From Centropus unirufus (Eukaryota; Chordata; Aves; Cuculiformes; Centropidae), in contig VYZI01000049.1 of assembly GCA_013397695.1 (NCBI GenBank), positions 1,164,645-1,228,644 on the forward strand: DNA of 64,000 nt, read 5' to 3'. Each line of letters begins with the position of its first letter. Positions within the stretch are counted from its first letter, which is position 1. This document shows, piece after piece, positions 25,261-38,393 of the stretch. The notes under the pieces were generated by a model. The model did not search any database, was not told where the DNA came from, and saw only the letters and a list, made by a program, of their open reading frames with translations. A program made the translations under genes and the position numbers.

Positions 25261-28200
25261 TTTTTCACAGTATTTTCAGGGCTGTAGTGTTATAACAACT
25301 TCAAAGGCTTCAGTTTCTTAGCAGCCAGCACTTAAACATCCTACAGGCTGCAGTTTCAAGTCAATCACTGTAAACCTACATGCCATCCACTTGTCATCGT
25401 ATTTTCACAAGTTCTTCATATTCCCCTCCCCCAAAGCACCACTGGAACAACTTTCTGGAGTGATCTGCTCAAAATGATCATTTTTGGGCACAAGCAAACA
25501 TCAAAACTTAACATATCATAAAAATAGTTCAAGTCAGGAGCACTTCTGTCTTTGCAAATACAACCAAAAAACTTTGAGAACTTATGTGGTCTACTAGCTA
25601 TTGTGGACAATGCATGAAAGTTGGCATAAAGCAAGGTTTGGGATAGTCAGTTTATTTGAATTTTTTATTTTTCGTGAGAAGCTGTGAAGCCTGGATGCAG
25701 CAATTACAATTACTTATAAATGCTAAGCTGAAATCTCAAATACCTGAAGGCCTTGAATCAGCATGAAAATACAGAGCACGAAAACAACATACTAAGAAAT
25801 TAATTCTGCTTTCGGAAAGGCATCCTGTATTTTGTATAAAATTATTTTCCCTCTTTTCTTCCACTGGCCACACAGTGTGGTTCTTGATTCAATGATCCCA
25901 TATCCACCATGACTCTAAAATAAACCCCAGAAAATCTGACACATGAAGAACACTATTCTGCATTCACCTAGAATAAATGCACTACTGCCTCTCAAGCACC
26001 ATTCACTCAAAATGGAACAAATTCAGCTTCCAAAGGTTACTACAAATTACTCCTGTGCCCTGCTGTAGGAGCAGGTAAGAGACAGCTGATCTTTGTAAGT
26101 TATTCTCTGAAGATGCAGAAACTGTGAAGCTGTGTCCAGAAGAGCATTTTTAGTTGTGCTCTCTTCCTTAAAAAACTTGCTGTTTCTCCCACAGATCTCT
26201 CTTATAAGAAAATCAGACCCTTAAAAGGGACAACTGCCTACTATTCAAAGAAAGAGAGTACAATACTACCCGATTAATCTCCTAAAGACTTGGCAAGCCT
26301 AAGTGTTTCTTGTGTTACTCTGCTAAGGGATTAGAACAAGTTTTGTTCCTTCCCAGACCTCCCAGCACACCTCTCCCAGAAAGCAGATGGTACCTTTACC
26401 TGTTCTGAGAAGGAATTTCTTAATTCCCTCAGGACATCTAAATCCTGAGATAGAGAATCCAATGCACTAATCATTAGTTAATCCATGGGAGTACACAGGA
26501 TTTTTTTTCTCCTTGGGAGTCTGTTACCAGAGGTGAACGTGGCAAGGAAAGGAACAAAGCAGGAAGTTGAGACTCATTTCAGCACACGGCAGATGCACAC
26601 TTATCTTTCACCTGAAGACTTACTCACCACGCACTGATGGCAGCGCGAAAAGGCCCCAGCTCCTCAGACCTTCAGTGGACCAAAGAGTAGACCACTCAGA
26701 CCATTGTCTCAATGTTAACGCTTTACCTCAAGAGTCCCTTTTTAAATAGCAAGTCTTTCACTCTTATCCATTTCTGGATTTGCTTGCTTTCTGTCAGAAC
26801 AAGTAATTTCAGCTATGGCAAAGAGGCAGAGCCTCCATAGCTAATGTTTTGGGCATTGCCCGCTAACACCCTATGAGCATCTATCGTTGGGTGGCACATC
26901 CAGAACAGTTTTCTTCTAACTGCTTTTTCCCCTCCCAAAATCTCATAGATTAAAATCAATACATCATATGATAGATCCCTCTGGCCAAGCAGCATTTCCA
27001 TCTTCATTTTCACATTTGTACAAGAGAGTTTATAGGGCCTTGAAATACAGTCCCTAAAGAAAACATTTACAAAATACCATTGTGAAAACCAAAATACATT
27101 GGAAATAAAAATTATTATTTCAGACAGATCAATGAAAATTAGAGATCTTGTTAAAAAAAAAAGCCTAAGGAAAGAACACTGATTTGGTTCCTTTATGCAA
27201 GTAAAAGGTGAACCTCTGGGGAGACAGGTATACACCCAAATGAATGTAAAACTGAATAAAGACTAATACTCCAAACAAAAGACATAAGATGTTGACTAAA
27301 TTTAGAGCAGTAAAAAGAAAAGAATATACAGCTTGCACTCTCCTCCTCCACTTGGGGAAATGAATAGATCCCTTGGATATTGCCCTGAATGCAAAGAACT
27401 GTCTTTGTCCCAGCAATGTCTTCTGAAGACAAGAACCTGCAGGGTCTCAAGCTTAAACTAATCCCATCAGAGGAAAGTACAATTATAATTTATAACAGAA
27501 TTCACAGTCTAGAATTTAATCAAATATGAAACTGCATTATCAGGCAGAAAGATTATTTCTAACTGACCTTCTGTAATCAGTTAATTTAAAAGTCTGTTCA
27601 GCTTGCATATTCATAAGCAATGACCGACTTTCTCTTCAGCAAAATGAATTATCATGGCTCAACAACTTAAATTCAATGGGCATATCACATTGAATTTAAA
27701 TGTATTCTCAGTTCAGGAAGATTGTGCTAGATTAGATATTTTATCTTTTTTTTTGAAAAAAAAGAAAAACAGAACAAAATAAACAAAAAATAAAATCTTG
27801 TAAATATGTTTCTACAAAGTTAACAAGTTGTTGCTCTCAAGCCAAAACATTTCTTACTCTTCTATAACTCTTGTGTGGAAGTCTTTACATTATTATTTAG
27901 GCATCCTGTTATTCTGGTCCATCCTTCTGGCTTATCTAATTGTCTAAGTATGAAAAAGATGGTAAAACTCATGTAACAATTGAAAACTACCTTTTTTGTC
28001 CTTATACAACACTAAGAATGGAAAGCCATTAAAGGTTTTTTACCTTCCCATTTTGCAAGCGCATAATGATTAAGTCTCTAACCACATACACGTTAGTATG
28101 GCAGAACAACATTTTCTCCCACTTTGCCATCCTTGAGTCAAGTGTTCCATGCACATTTTGGTGCTCTCCTAAAACTAGTATTTCTTGGACTTGAATAATT

Positions 28201-31200
28201 TTAAGAGCTAAATATTCTAGATTTTTCATATTCTAGAAAGATGTGCCAAAAAATGAAAGGAAATGTTTCCCATGGAGCCCTTCAGAGAACTAATGGAATT
28301 AATTTTGCATTTTACACTAGCAAGATGTAAGCAGAAAGGAAAAACTACCTGGCTCATCAGATCATTTCCTCCTTCAAAATTAAATAAATAGTATCAAATT
28401 GTAGATTTTTTTTTGTTTTCAATTTCTGGATCTCTAGATGAAAATTCTGGCCAAAACATTCTGATTAATTAAAGGAGAACTTCTGACCTCAGCATATCCT
28501 CTTCTGCTTACACTTCGAGATATAACCAAGTTATGTAAACTGTGCTAGGAAATGCTGAAATTTTGGAAAAAGGAGAGGTAAATATATACCATGATTTTAC
28601 ATGAATAGAAAATAACAAAGTACAAGGCAGCTAACTCCCTCTCAACCCTATAAATATCAACAAGTCTGGACGAAGAAAAGAAATAAATGGGAAAGGCTAG
28701 AAGAGAAATTCTGCAGACAACAACACAAGGAATAATTTCCCAATGTAGAAAGGCCTAGAAGGAAGAGGAGATGGAATGATGATAGATAAAACTTGCTTTC
28801 TGTCACCTCTCTTAAATTCTTTCTGAACTGTTTGTATACCTCTGCACCACATGGCTATAACAGACAATCTTAACATTCCCTCTCAGCACCATACGACATC
28901 TCAGAAGGACCTCCGGAATGCTGGCCTCACACATACTGCAGCCTGGTGACCGCAGGAGAGAATTCCCAGCCATAATCCTCCTTCATGAATTCCGCATTTT
29001 AAACCCAGTACAAGCCAAAATAAAAAACAGAAAACATGTGTCTGGTTTATGACACCCCTTGGTAACTAGATGAATGAAACAAATGAGGATTCCCCGAGGG
29101 AACTATGTGGAGCTCAGACACCAAAATCAAACCAAAATACATTCAAAATTGCATTCTTTCAGGTCTGACCTAAAGAGGACTGTTGTCGTGGCATAGCTCT
29201 ATCATTTGAAAACATAGGAAAAAAATGTATTAACACACATGTCAACAATACCAGCAAAAAGTTTTCTTTGCTGGGAAAGTTGCTGAATTAAATTACTCTT
29301 CTGATGGTATAAAATGGGACTTTGCCAGCACTGCCTACCCATACCAGATAAACCTCAGCAAGGCCTCAGTGACCTATGCATAGAAAGAGCCTAGCCTGTA
29401 TATACTCCTTCTCATGTGTATATATACAAACACATACATAAATCCCCGATATATACAAATAGGTAGGATCAGTAGAGAGGGATAGGAATAAACAGTTTTC
29501 AGAATTCAGGTTTGCTTTGGGAAATGGAACACAAATTAGCACTGGGTTATAAATAAAACAACTCTTGACTTATAAAGTGAGGACATGACTGAAAAGCGAA
29601 CACCAAAAAATGTGAATATAAAGTTCCAAATGAGAAAAAACCCTTTTAATAAAATGCAGGATCTAATCCAGTCCTGCATTTTGTTTCACTTTGATTCCCC
29701 AAGTTCAACTGAAACCAAAGTATTTTAAGGCTTCCAACACAAAACGGGTCTGTTAGGGGTCCAAGAGTGAAATTTTCTGCTGCCACACCAAATGGAGTGA
29801 TTGGAAGAGATAGTAACGCCAGAAGAGTTCAAACTTACCCACACATTTCCTAGAGAAAAACCCACTGCCGTGATGTCAAAGTTTAAAGGCATACTCCAAA
29901 ACCCTTTGTGCTCATTGCCCTTATGGAGAGGCTTTCATTCTAAAACACGTAAAACCTGCAGCTTTGCCAACCATACAGCAGTCAGACTTTTGAGAACAAA
30001 ATAGTTCAAATGACATCAGCTGATCTAAGGGGTGTTTGGGCTTTCTCCGAGCTGCTGCGAGCACAGGAACAACTGACGCTGTTATACATCTGCCTCATGC
30101 TCCTGACAGTAAATGAAGGGCAATCACGGAAGAGTAAGATCTTTACAGGATCTCTTCTTTGCCCACTAAAAGCTACTTCAGCAATTTTACAGTAACAATG
30201 ATTAAGAGTTTGAACACAGCCACAGAAAACAATACAGCCTTCCTGACAGGCATCGTATAGCCAAACAATAAATACAGAGTCTAGTAACTACAAACACAAG
30301 AATTTTAAATAAACATTGTTCTATAAAAGATATAGAGTATGACAGCCAACACACTTGAGCAGCACAATTAGCTGAATCAGCTCCACAATGACTGAAGGCT
30401 GTAGCCAGTATTAACAACGAGACAAGGGGAATCAACCTTCCCAATGCTCTATACTGGCATGAGAATCACAAGTGGCTCATTCTCTGAAGTTTGGTGACAC
30501 AAATGCCCTCCTCCCACACAAATACAGCACTGAGTATCCCAATACATACTGTCCTATAATGACACATTCAACACTTACAGGAAAAGTTAATGTCTTCTTG
30601 CCTCCATCCCCACTAAGACTCATGGAGCCTTTTCAACACCAATGGGCAGGCAGAATAATTCCGGGGAGACAAGCCAGAGGCCTGAACTAGGATATTAACA
30701 CCCCAAAACCTTAGTTTGGTAAGTATCCTCTTTGCCAAACAGGATACACTTCAAAATCACTGGAAAAATGGGGTTAACATTTTGCATAAGCACTTCAGTT
30801 ATTAACTGGCTCACATTAACAATCTACTAGGCTAGCATAACAAACAATTCTTGTTACTCAAACTGGCGTCATTGTAATGAGCTCCAAATTAATCTCATCC
30901 GTACACAATCACTAATCTTGTTTTGTGCCAACTGCATTTTTAATCAGAACGGAGTGAATCATAGGTTGTTTTTAAAATACATTTCTAATACTTGTCATCC
31001 CAAAATGAATAAACACTAGAGCAGGGAAGAACTTTTCTATTTACATTCCGAGAAGATGATTTTATTTACACATACTAAACACACAAGTATCAAATACATA
31101 CGATAGGTGAAGGCATTCATAATGAAAATAAAAAATAAATACATTTCTTTCTAATAATGATTTAAGCATGAATAGCATTCCTGTCCTAAAGAAATCCCTC

Positions 31201-34200
31201 TGACTGTAATCCAAACTGTATGACAAAACCAAATAAAAGGAACAGTTGCTCCTCTCTTGCATTGCACCTCAATCTCCACATCATTCGAGAAGATCCGAAG
31301 GCACAGTATTAGATCCTGCAACCACCTGAGTAACTACTTCTGGTAAGGCATGTAATGAAGCACATATTTTCCAGTGCTGGACTTGAGACTCCACCTGAGT
31401 TTCAAACCAAAGTTTTTTTAATGTTTGTGGGAGACATGGAAGCAAAGCTGAGTTTCAACAAGCATTTTCAACTTGATTCTGCAATTGCAATGCCAATTTA
31501 ACAAAGCAGTTGATTAGCTCTACTTATAAGAAGAGTGCTCAACATATCGCCCCACTTCTGAAACACAAGCCCAACCATTTAGGAATTCTTTGGGGAAAGA
31601 AAAAAAACAACAAAAAATTCCCACAGCATGAAGCCTTCATCTTCAGTATCTACTTTTTAAAATGCAGTATTTCTGGAATCTTGTGTTAGCTGCCTTACTG
31701 AACACCTGTTACTGTGCTGAGATGAAAACCTAGCTCAGAGGTCTGCCCACGGCCATGGAAACTGAAGGAATGACTGGAGCAATCTGCAGCAGAGCCATTC
31801 AAATATCTTCAGGGAGGTCTACTGACAGCCTCTATTAGAGCCACGTGAGCTTGAGGAATCTGGAGTACCTGGTTCTCATTTCAAGCTACACATACTGACT
31901 GACTCAAGCCATGTACCAGCATGCTGTGACTTCTGCTTGGAAAACAGGACATTCAGGCAGATGAGAGAGGCACAGGCAGGCTCAATGTCAGCATTCTCAT
32001 GGATCTGGTGGCAGTCACATATTACTTAAGGACTGCACTCCTCATTCAATACCCATCTCTGTGCTTTTGTGAATGGTAGATTTTGCTTTGATTGCCATGA
32101 ACTGTGGCTACAAAAGTATTTGAAGATTGCTCAATATTAAGAGCATTAAATTACTCTCAACGTGCTAATCTATTTTTATTTTTAGTCAGTAGAAAGATAT
32201 GTTAACACAGTAAAAAATTCTGCTAATATCTTAGAATTAAAATTATCTTCCTTAAACAGCTCTGAGATATGAGGAAAAAGGGGAGTTATTAAAATACTGA
32301 GCATAATAAGCAAGGTCTTGTTAATACAAGCTTCTGAAGAAAAACTCTGCAAACCATGCTGAATATTAACAGGTGAATGCAAAAGTAAATAGACACCATA
32401 TAGACCATAGCTGCAAGGTGGAGATAGTGCACTCAGATAACATCAGGAGATGACCAAGAACCTTATCAAAAAAGGTTACATTTACATAGTGAATATTATA
32501 GTAAGGCATAATGACCAAAGGAAAGCTGTTGCCTTGCAAATTTCTTTTCTGGTTTGTTTTAAATGAATTTTGAAATAGGCTGTTTAATATCTCACTGGGT
32601 ATCAAGGGGCAAATGGCTCTTCAAGCCACTTTCCAGCAAAGAGGATGGGAAGTTGATTCTGTGCTTAGCTGAAGAAAAGCAACATTCCCAAAAGAGGTAT
32701 CATTAATCCGCAATGTAAGAAAGAAAAAGAAAACTAAGGATGTTCTTATCCTTGCAGATTTCCCTGTGGATAAGCAAAGCTAGTGACCTCTTCCCACATG
32801 AGAAATACGGCATCATATCATGCTCCATCTGAACAGCATTTCTGCAAGATGCCCCAAATTGTCTTTATTTAATACCTCATTTGTTGTTAATTTCAGCTTT
32901 CCAGCATGTTAAAAAGGGCTCTTCTTCCTTTCACATCAGCTGCAAAAACTGATTGCTAGTGTGAACTTCCTTCACAGGAGGTTGTAAAATTGTGAAAAAA
33001 AAAATAGAAAAAGGGGAAAATAGGAAAGCTGATAAATAAAGAACGTGGAAACAATTCTAGAATTGTCATACATAGTAAAACCCTTTCTATAAACAAGCCT
33101 AACAAAATAGCTAATCTGCAGCACCATGCCTCCTTCCCAAAGGAGTCTGTCCGCTCATTAGGAAAGTGACAAGAGGAAGAAATGAAATAAGACTTTCACC
33201 TTTTAAAAATTCTGCAAGGCATGCTAAAAATAATTATTAAAACTGATTATATAAAAATTGTGTAGTTTCTCGGTATAACTTAATATGAAGTGACTAAATC
33301 AAAACCAAACTCCCCCCCTACAAATACCTGTCACATCAGATGTAAAGGACATATTCAATTCTGTGGCCACTACCTCATGTTCTTCCACCTTGATAACTGT
33401 ACCCCAGAATCGGACAGGACATAATGACAGTCTCTGACTCTGGGGAGCTCCCATATCTGATGAAATCTCCTGGATGCTCTGGAGACGTGGGATAAAGCAC
33501 AAGAGAGGCAGCAGGAGAGGACTGTGCAAGGACCCTCTCCCCTAGCAAGGCTCTATGCCAGGAGAAGTTCAATTAAAAGGCATTTCTCATTGTCAATTGC
33601 TTTTTGGGTCAATGTTTTAATAAAAGCTAAAAATTTTGAGGAGAAAAAAAAAAAAAAGAGACCATGACCCAATGTCTGGGTGACTAAGCAGGAATTATAG
33701 TAGAGTTCTCTGGCAAAGGCATCCTTTTCTCACACAACAACTAAACTCTGCACCATAACCACATGCCCTGGACAGTTATTGGTAAAAATATGCCCAAACT
33801 CTATTGATACTGTAGACCCAGAGACAAGGCTGCAAGTCTGCAAAGGCAGTAGAAAGGAGCCCAAAGAGAGGGCAGAGAGTAAAAGAGAAAAACACTCTGG
33901 GTTTCGAGATGCCTTCACATGATTTTAGTAACTACTAGTAACTTCTGAGGAGTATTTTAAAAACATAACCACTATTCACTTCTTCAAACAAGGCTTTGCT
34001 ACTTGACGCTAATTTTGAATAGAGAAGAAAACACCTGTTTTCAGGTTGTGGTGTTTCTTCTTTCATTGCAATAGGACTGTGTAAAAATAGTTTCTCATTA
34101 ACTTAACTTTTGGCTCATCCACCCTTTAAAAGGGTATTTCTTTGTCTTTATGATAACGCTAACAGATATGAGTACGCACCTCTCTTTGAATCAGTGGTTT

Positions 34201-34340
34201 TGAAAACATGCAACTTGCCTTTATTCTTCCTCGTGGGAAAATAAAAATTGACATCACTACACAATATTACGCTACTTTTTCTGGAACAAAATGCTTTTTA
34301 AAGGCACAACTAAGCAATCCCTTTTCCTAAGCAGATATTT

Positions 34341-34434
34341 TAAGATACTTAAAGATACTTTAAGATACTTTTTTATATATATATAAATATATATGAGATA
34401 AATATTTAAGATACTTAAATATATCTTTTTAAAG
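34341..34434. repeat. AT-rich patch with AAGATACTT repeats
   Basis: TTAAGATACTT-type units occur three times in tandem (34340-34370), followed by TATATA-rich sequence (34374-34394) and another copy near 34408-34418. It lies about 250 bp from the exon 4 donor, inside intron 4. Confidence 0.85.
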
Positions 34435-34683
34435 ATGCCGTGAATTGCTATTGTAAATGTCATCTTGTCTCGATTAAAGTATTTTTAAAAAACAACATTT
34501 GTAGACACCACTTATAAACACATTAGAAGACAAAGTGTTTATACTCATGTAACAGTGAAATAAAAGGTTGTTTTGTTTTTTTTTTATTATTCTGCATTGT
34601 TAGCAAATTCCTATTCCTGAAGTTATTCTTAAAAGCCAAGTCTCTTTGCATGGTATAAGGTTCTCACACAGTGAAGTACTTAC

Positions 34684-34778
34684 ATGCAAGGCAGAAGGAT
34701 CTGGCAAAAATTCAGCATCTTCTCCAAAGATAAAATCTGGTGGCAGGTCAGGATAGTGAGCATTGAAAATTATATCCC
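34684..34778 (-). CDS. BABAM2: BABAM2 exon 4: residues 69-100
   Basis: This 95-nt exon encodes WDIIFNAHYPDLPPDFIFGE then DAEFLPDPSALH, the central strands of the first UEV-like domain. The PPDFIFGEDAEF stretch is a hallmark of BRE proteins. The acceptor CAG (34781-34779) follows a run of pyrimidines, and the donor GTAAGT begins at 34683. The exon enters in phase 1 and leaves in phase 0. The final codon is CAT (His100), where I recall CAG (Gln) in human, so the -1 donor base is T. Other differences from the human protein as I recall it are His for Gln at 76 and Asp for Glu at 79. The reading frame is intact and joins cleanly to both neighbouring exons. Confidence 0.96.
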
Positions 34779-36549
34779 CTGAAAAGTAATAAATAAAGAC
34801 ATTGTTTGTACTTTTATGTATGTGATTATAAATAAATAAAATATCATACATATGGTATGTATTCTTAATATAAAATTTGATAGCTACTTTAAATATGTTT
34901 CATGTTAATATCCATGTAACTTTTACAAATATTCACATGCAAGATAAGCATCAGATGTTTTGGGGGATGAAGTCAAATTCCTAAGGCACAGCTTCTACCT
35001 CCTCTGCAAGCAATGAAACATGAAATATGTTATTGGTTCATATCTCATATGGCAATTCAAACACTATTGAGGGTTGCCTCAGTGTTTTGAGTGATCCTGT
35101 TTTTAAAAAGTACATTTAGAGTGTTGTGTTTTGCATATTAAGTCAAAGTCAAATGCAAACTACTGGAGCTTTTAAAACTTAGTAGTCCTTACTCCCTTTT
35201 CTACTTGTCACCTGCAACTCTCAGAAGGAAAAAGATACAGTTTGATAAGAACCATTCCATCTATCCAAATTCTGGCCAAGAGAAATGCAATGTTACCCAT
35301 TTAAATGAAGAGACTAGAATTAAGTAAAAATATAAAACTTCACCACAGCCTAGCACTGAGTTCCCATCTTGCCAGTGCCACAAGATGTACAATTTATTAC
35401 TGATGTGATAGTTCAAAGAAATATGGGATGTATTCTTTCATGAGTAAACATACTTCAGAGTTCATATATTGTCAAGAGGCAGTCATCTGCATGTAAGCTC
35501 CTAAAAAAAAACCACCCACAATTCAAGGCAAATACCTAGTATTACCTCTTTACCTCCAACTCACTCTTAGCTTTGAAGACATTAAAGAATAACTCTAAGC
35601 TTTTGCACTAAGTAGATTTGTGAGGTAGTAGGCATTCGAAGAAATAAGTCAGTACCCACTATGTGTTACCACTTGTTTAAAATCTACACAGCAAAGCAAA
35701 ACTGGTGTGGTAAACCTTATAAAAAATTCTGTTCAGAGGAATTTAGACTACTTTTTTTTTAATTATGAATGCAGAACTGGAGAAAAGCATTAGCTGAACA
35801 AATCTGACATTGCTGGCTCAGTGATGTCACCATCTCAAAACATTCGACATGACAGTTTTAATTGCTAATATTCTGTAAACATATCTTGGGTCTAGCAGAA
35901 CCCAAGGTTAATTTGCAGACGATGAGGGCTCATGACCAAGAAATCGATGGCCAGTCTGGAGTAGGTATGCTCTACGATATCACTCCAAATCATGAACTCA
36001 CTGATCGAGCAGCTCAATAGAGGACAGTGTGGGTTTCTGCTCTCTGCACTCTTGCCTTCATTTCACAAATGTCAGGGACATGGAAGTATGGGTTACAGCA
36101 AAGAACAGAGGTCCAACAGTCAAAATACCCAACACAGTCAACATAAAATCAATCTTTTATTTAATTTAAAGGAAGAACAAAGCAGTTAATTATTTCATAT
36201 TTTAGGGAATGACTACTATAGAACTTTACATCATGAGGTGGCTCCAAGACTCTGCTTAGAGTAGTAAAGTTAGCAATAAACTAAGCAGCTCCCCAAGCTC
36301 CACATTAACAAGTGAATCTTAGGAAAACTGTGACAGTAGGTGCATTCAGAAAGTTCAACCAGGTACAAACTCCTTCCCCTCCTCGGTCTTTTCAATTCCG
36401 CAGCAACAAGAGGTGAAGGTAACTCACAGCAGTTCCAAGAACATCATCATATGCAGTGCTCTAAGGAGGACAGTAACTTAAAATGGGCATTATTACTTTA
36501 ACATGCTAGGTGATAAACTTTTCAAATTTGGGGTTTGGGTTAGATGCAT

Positions 36550-36668
36550 ATCACAGAATCATGGAATGTTTTGGGTTGGAAGGGACATTAAAGATCATCT
36601 AGTTGCAATCCCCCTGACATGTGCAGGGTCACTCCCACTAGACCAGGCTGCTCAAGGCTCCATCCACG
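36550..36668 (-). mobile_element. CR1 LINE 3' tip
   Basis: The plus strand reads CACAGAATCATGGAATGTTT then GGGTTGGAAGGGACATTAAA, the reverse complement of a CR1 3' end. Recognisable similarity runs to about CAAGGCTCCATCCACG. It is sense-oriented to BABAM2. The upper boundary is approximate. Confidence 0.9.
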
Positions 36669-38355
36669 TATCTCATGCAGTGATCCCTGCTGTGCCAACA
36701 GCTGGGGATGGTACCCTCTTCAGTCACCCAGGTGAGACACATGGCCACACTGTCAGACATGCCACAGCTGCAGCAGGCCAAACCACCCTATTACATCTCT
36801 TACATGCTCATAATTCTTTAGTGCCTTCTTTCACACCCCTGCTTCCACTGAGCAGTAGCAGCATATCACTCCTTATCCACAGTGCGTGATCAACCATGCA
36901 GATACTTTGGTGTAAGAAGTTTTCAAGACCTACCGGGATCATACAACTATTCAGTATATGGAACAGTATCCAGAGAAAAAAGAAGCACTGAAATACTTGA
37001 TTTTCTATTACCATTATTTATAATCACTATAATTGCTTCTTCTTGCCCAGGTAAAAATACCTGAAATCCAAAGGCCCTCTAGTAAAATTCATTTTGAGAC
37101 CAAATATAGCAGTATTAAAGCCAGCATGTATTAAAAAAATATTTTTCCTATAAAATATTCATTTTTCAGAAGGGTATGGCTGAAGGGTTCTCTAGGCTTC
37201 ATAATAAAACTAGTGTTTTGGTGCCTGTTAATCATATAATCACAAAACAGTAATGCTGAGAGCATACTCAAAACATTTTACAACATCATGGAACCTAAAA
37301 AAATCATGCTGTTTTTCTTACTTTCTAACTAAACCAGAAACATATAATTTAATGAATCATTAACATTCTCTTTCCTGCAGTACTGCAGGTTTTGTACCAA
37401 ACGTAAACCCTAATTTATTCTGCTGCAGATAAACCTCACACAGACTGGGTGATAATAAAGACATAAAAGCACAGAACAAAATGGTATTTCCACTTCAGTG
37501 TAAACAGTTTGAAGAGCAGCATCTCTGTCATCAGTGGGTTTCAGTCTGCCAGTTAAGCACAACATCTTCCTATTGAAGATGATAAGATCTGACCTTAGAA
37601 CAATGTTTCACGTATTTGAAAAGGAAAAAAGCATCCCCTCAGTCAAATCTTATTCTAGTAAATCACACTTCTGCAGTGAATGCAAAGACACGCAATCGAG
37701 TTGCTAAAAGGAAACAAAAAAGAATCTTTTTTTTTGAGCCATATTAGATGTTCAGCCACATAACCCCTGGCCTCTGTAACTGTTCTGTTCCATATAGTTT
37801 CCCTTATGCCTTGCTTAATTTACCATACCATGACAGGAAGACTAACACCTTTGACTCTAGAAAGCTTAGGTACCAAGGAGAGAGCTTGCCCTACTTGCAA
37901 CAACGAATTATTTTCCTACATTATATATTCCAGGGAAAAATACACTATTACAGACTAAAGATTAAGGGAATCAGCCCTAAATCTGAGTTTTGTTCTTTAT
38001 TAACTACCATGAACCAGAGAAATTATAACTGTAGTTAACAATTTGCTTGGCAGGGCTACAACACACAAATAAAAAAATGCTTCTTTATACTCAAATAAAA
38101 AGTATTTAAACAATCACAATGACCAATCCAATCCAACAGCAAACCTGTTTTTACTTAGCATAAATATTAACACTAGCCTCTGCAGTGAGCTTACAAAATA
38201 TAAGGTGTTAAATATTTTGAATGACCAACTACCTGTTTATCCTGACCAAGTAGAAATACCTATTTTTTTAACAACTACTTTATTTAATACTTACGTAATA
38301 TTAGCTGTGGTTTACCCTCTTCAAATACAACTGTTCTGGGGTAAAAACATAAAAA

Positions 38356-38393
38356 TTTCAACCAATAAAGCCATTTTCAACCAATAAACCCAT
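38356..38393. repeat. 19-bp tandem duplication
   Basis: TTTCAACCAATAAAGCCAT is followed directly by the same 19 bases with one G-to-C difference. Each copy holds a CCAAT-like core, but nothing suggests promoter activity here. Confidence 0.9.

Larger units (their letters stand above)
17223..34683 (-). other. BABAM2: BABAM2 intron 4 (17,461 bp)
   Basis: This is the complete intron between exons 4 and 5, the longest in the window, bounded by GTAAGT at 34683 and AG at 17224-17223. It contains a sense and an antisense CR1 fragment side by side (18783-19052 and 19103-19258), a CR1 tip (21865-21985), a tRNA-derived SINE (25104-25260), a direct repeat (25026-25077) and an AT-rich tandem patch (34341-34434). 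The long stretches 22000-25000 and 26000-34300 show only unique AT-rich sequence to the eye. Confidence 0.9.

Noticed and set aside
26813..27235. 140-residue minus-strand open frame in intron 4
   Set aside because: Hydrophobic, low-complexity composition from T-rich sequence, no known family, and no flanking splice signals that would fit BABAM2 phases.
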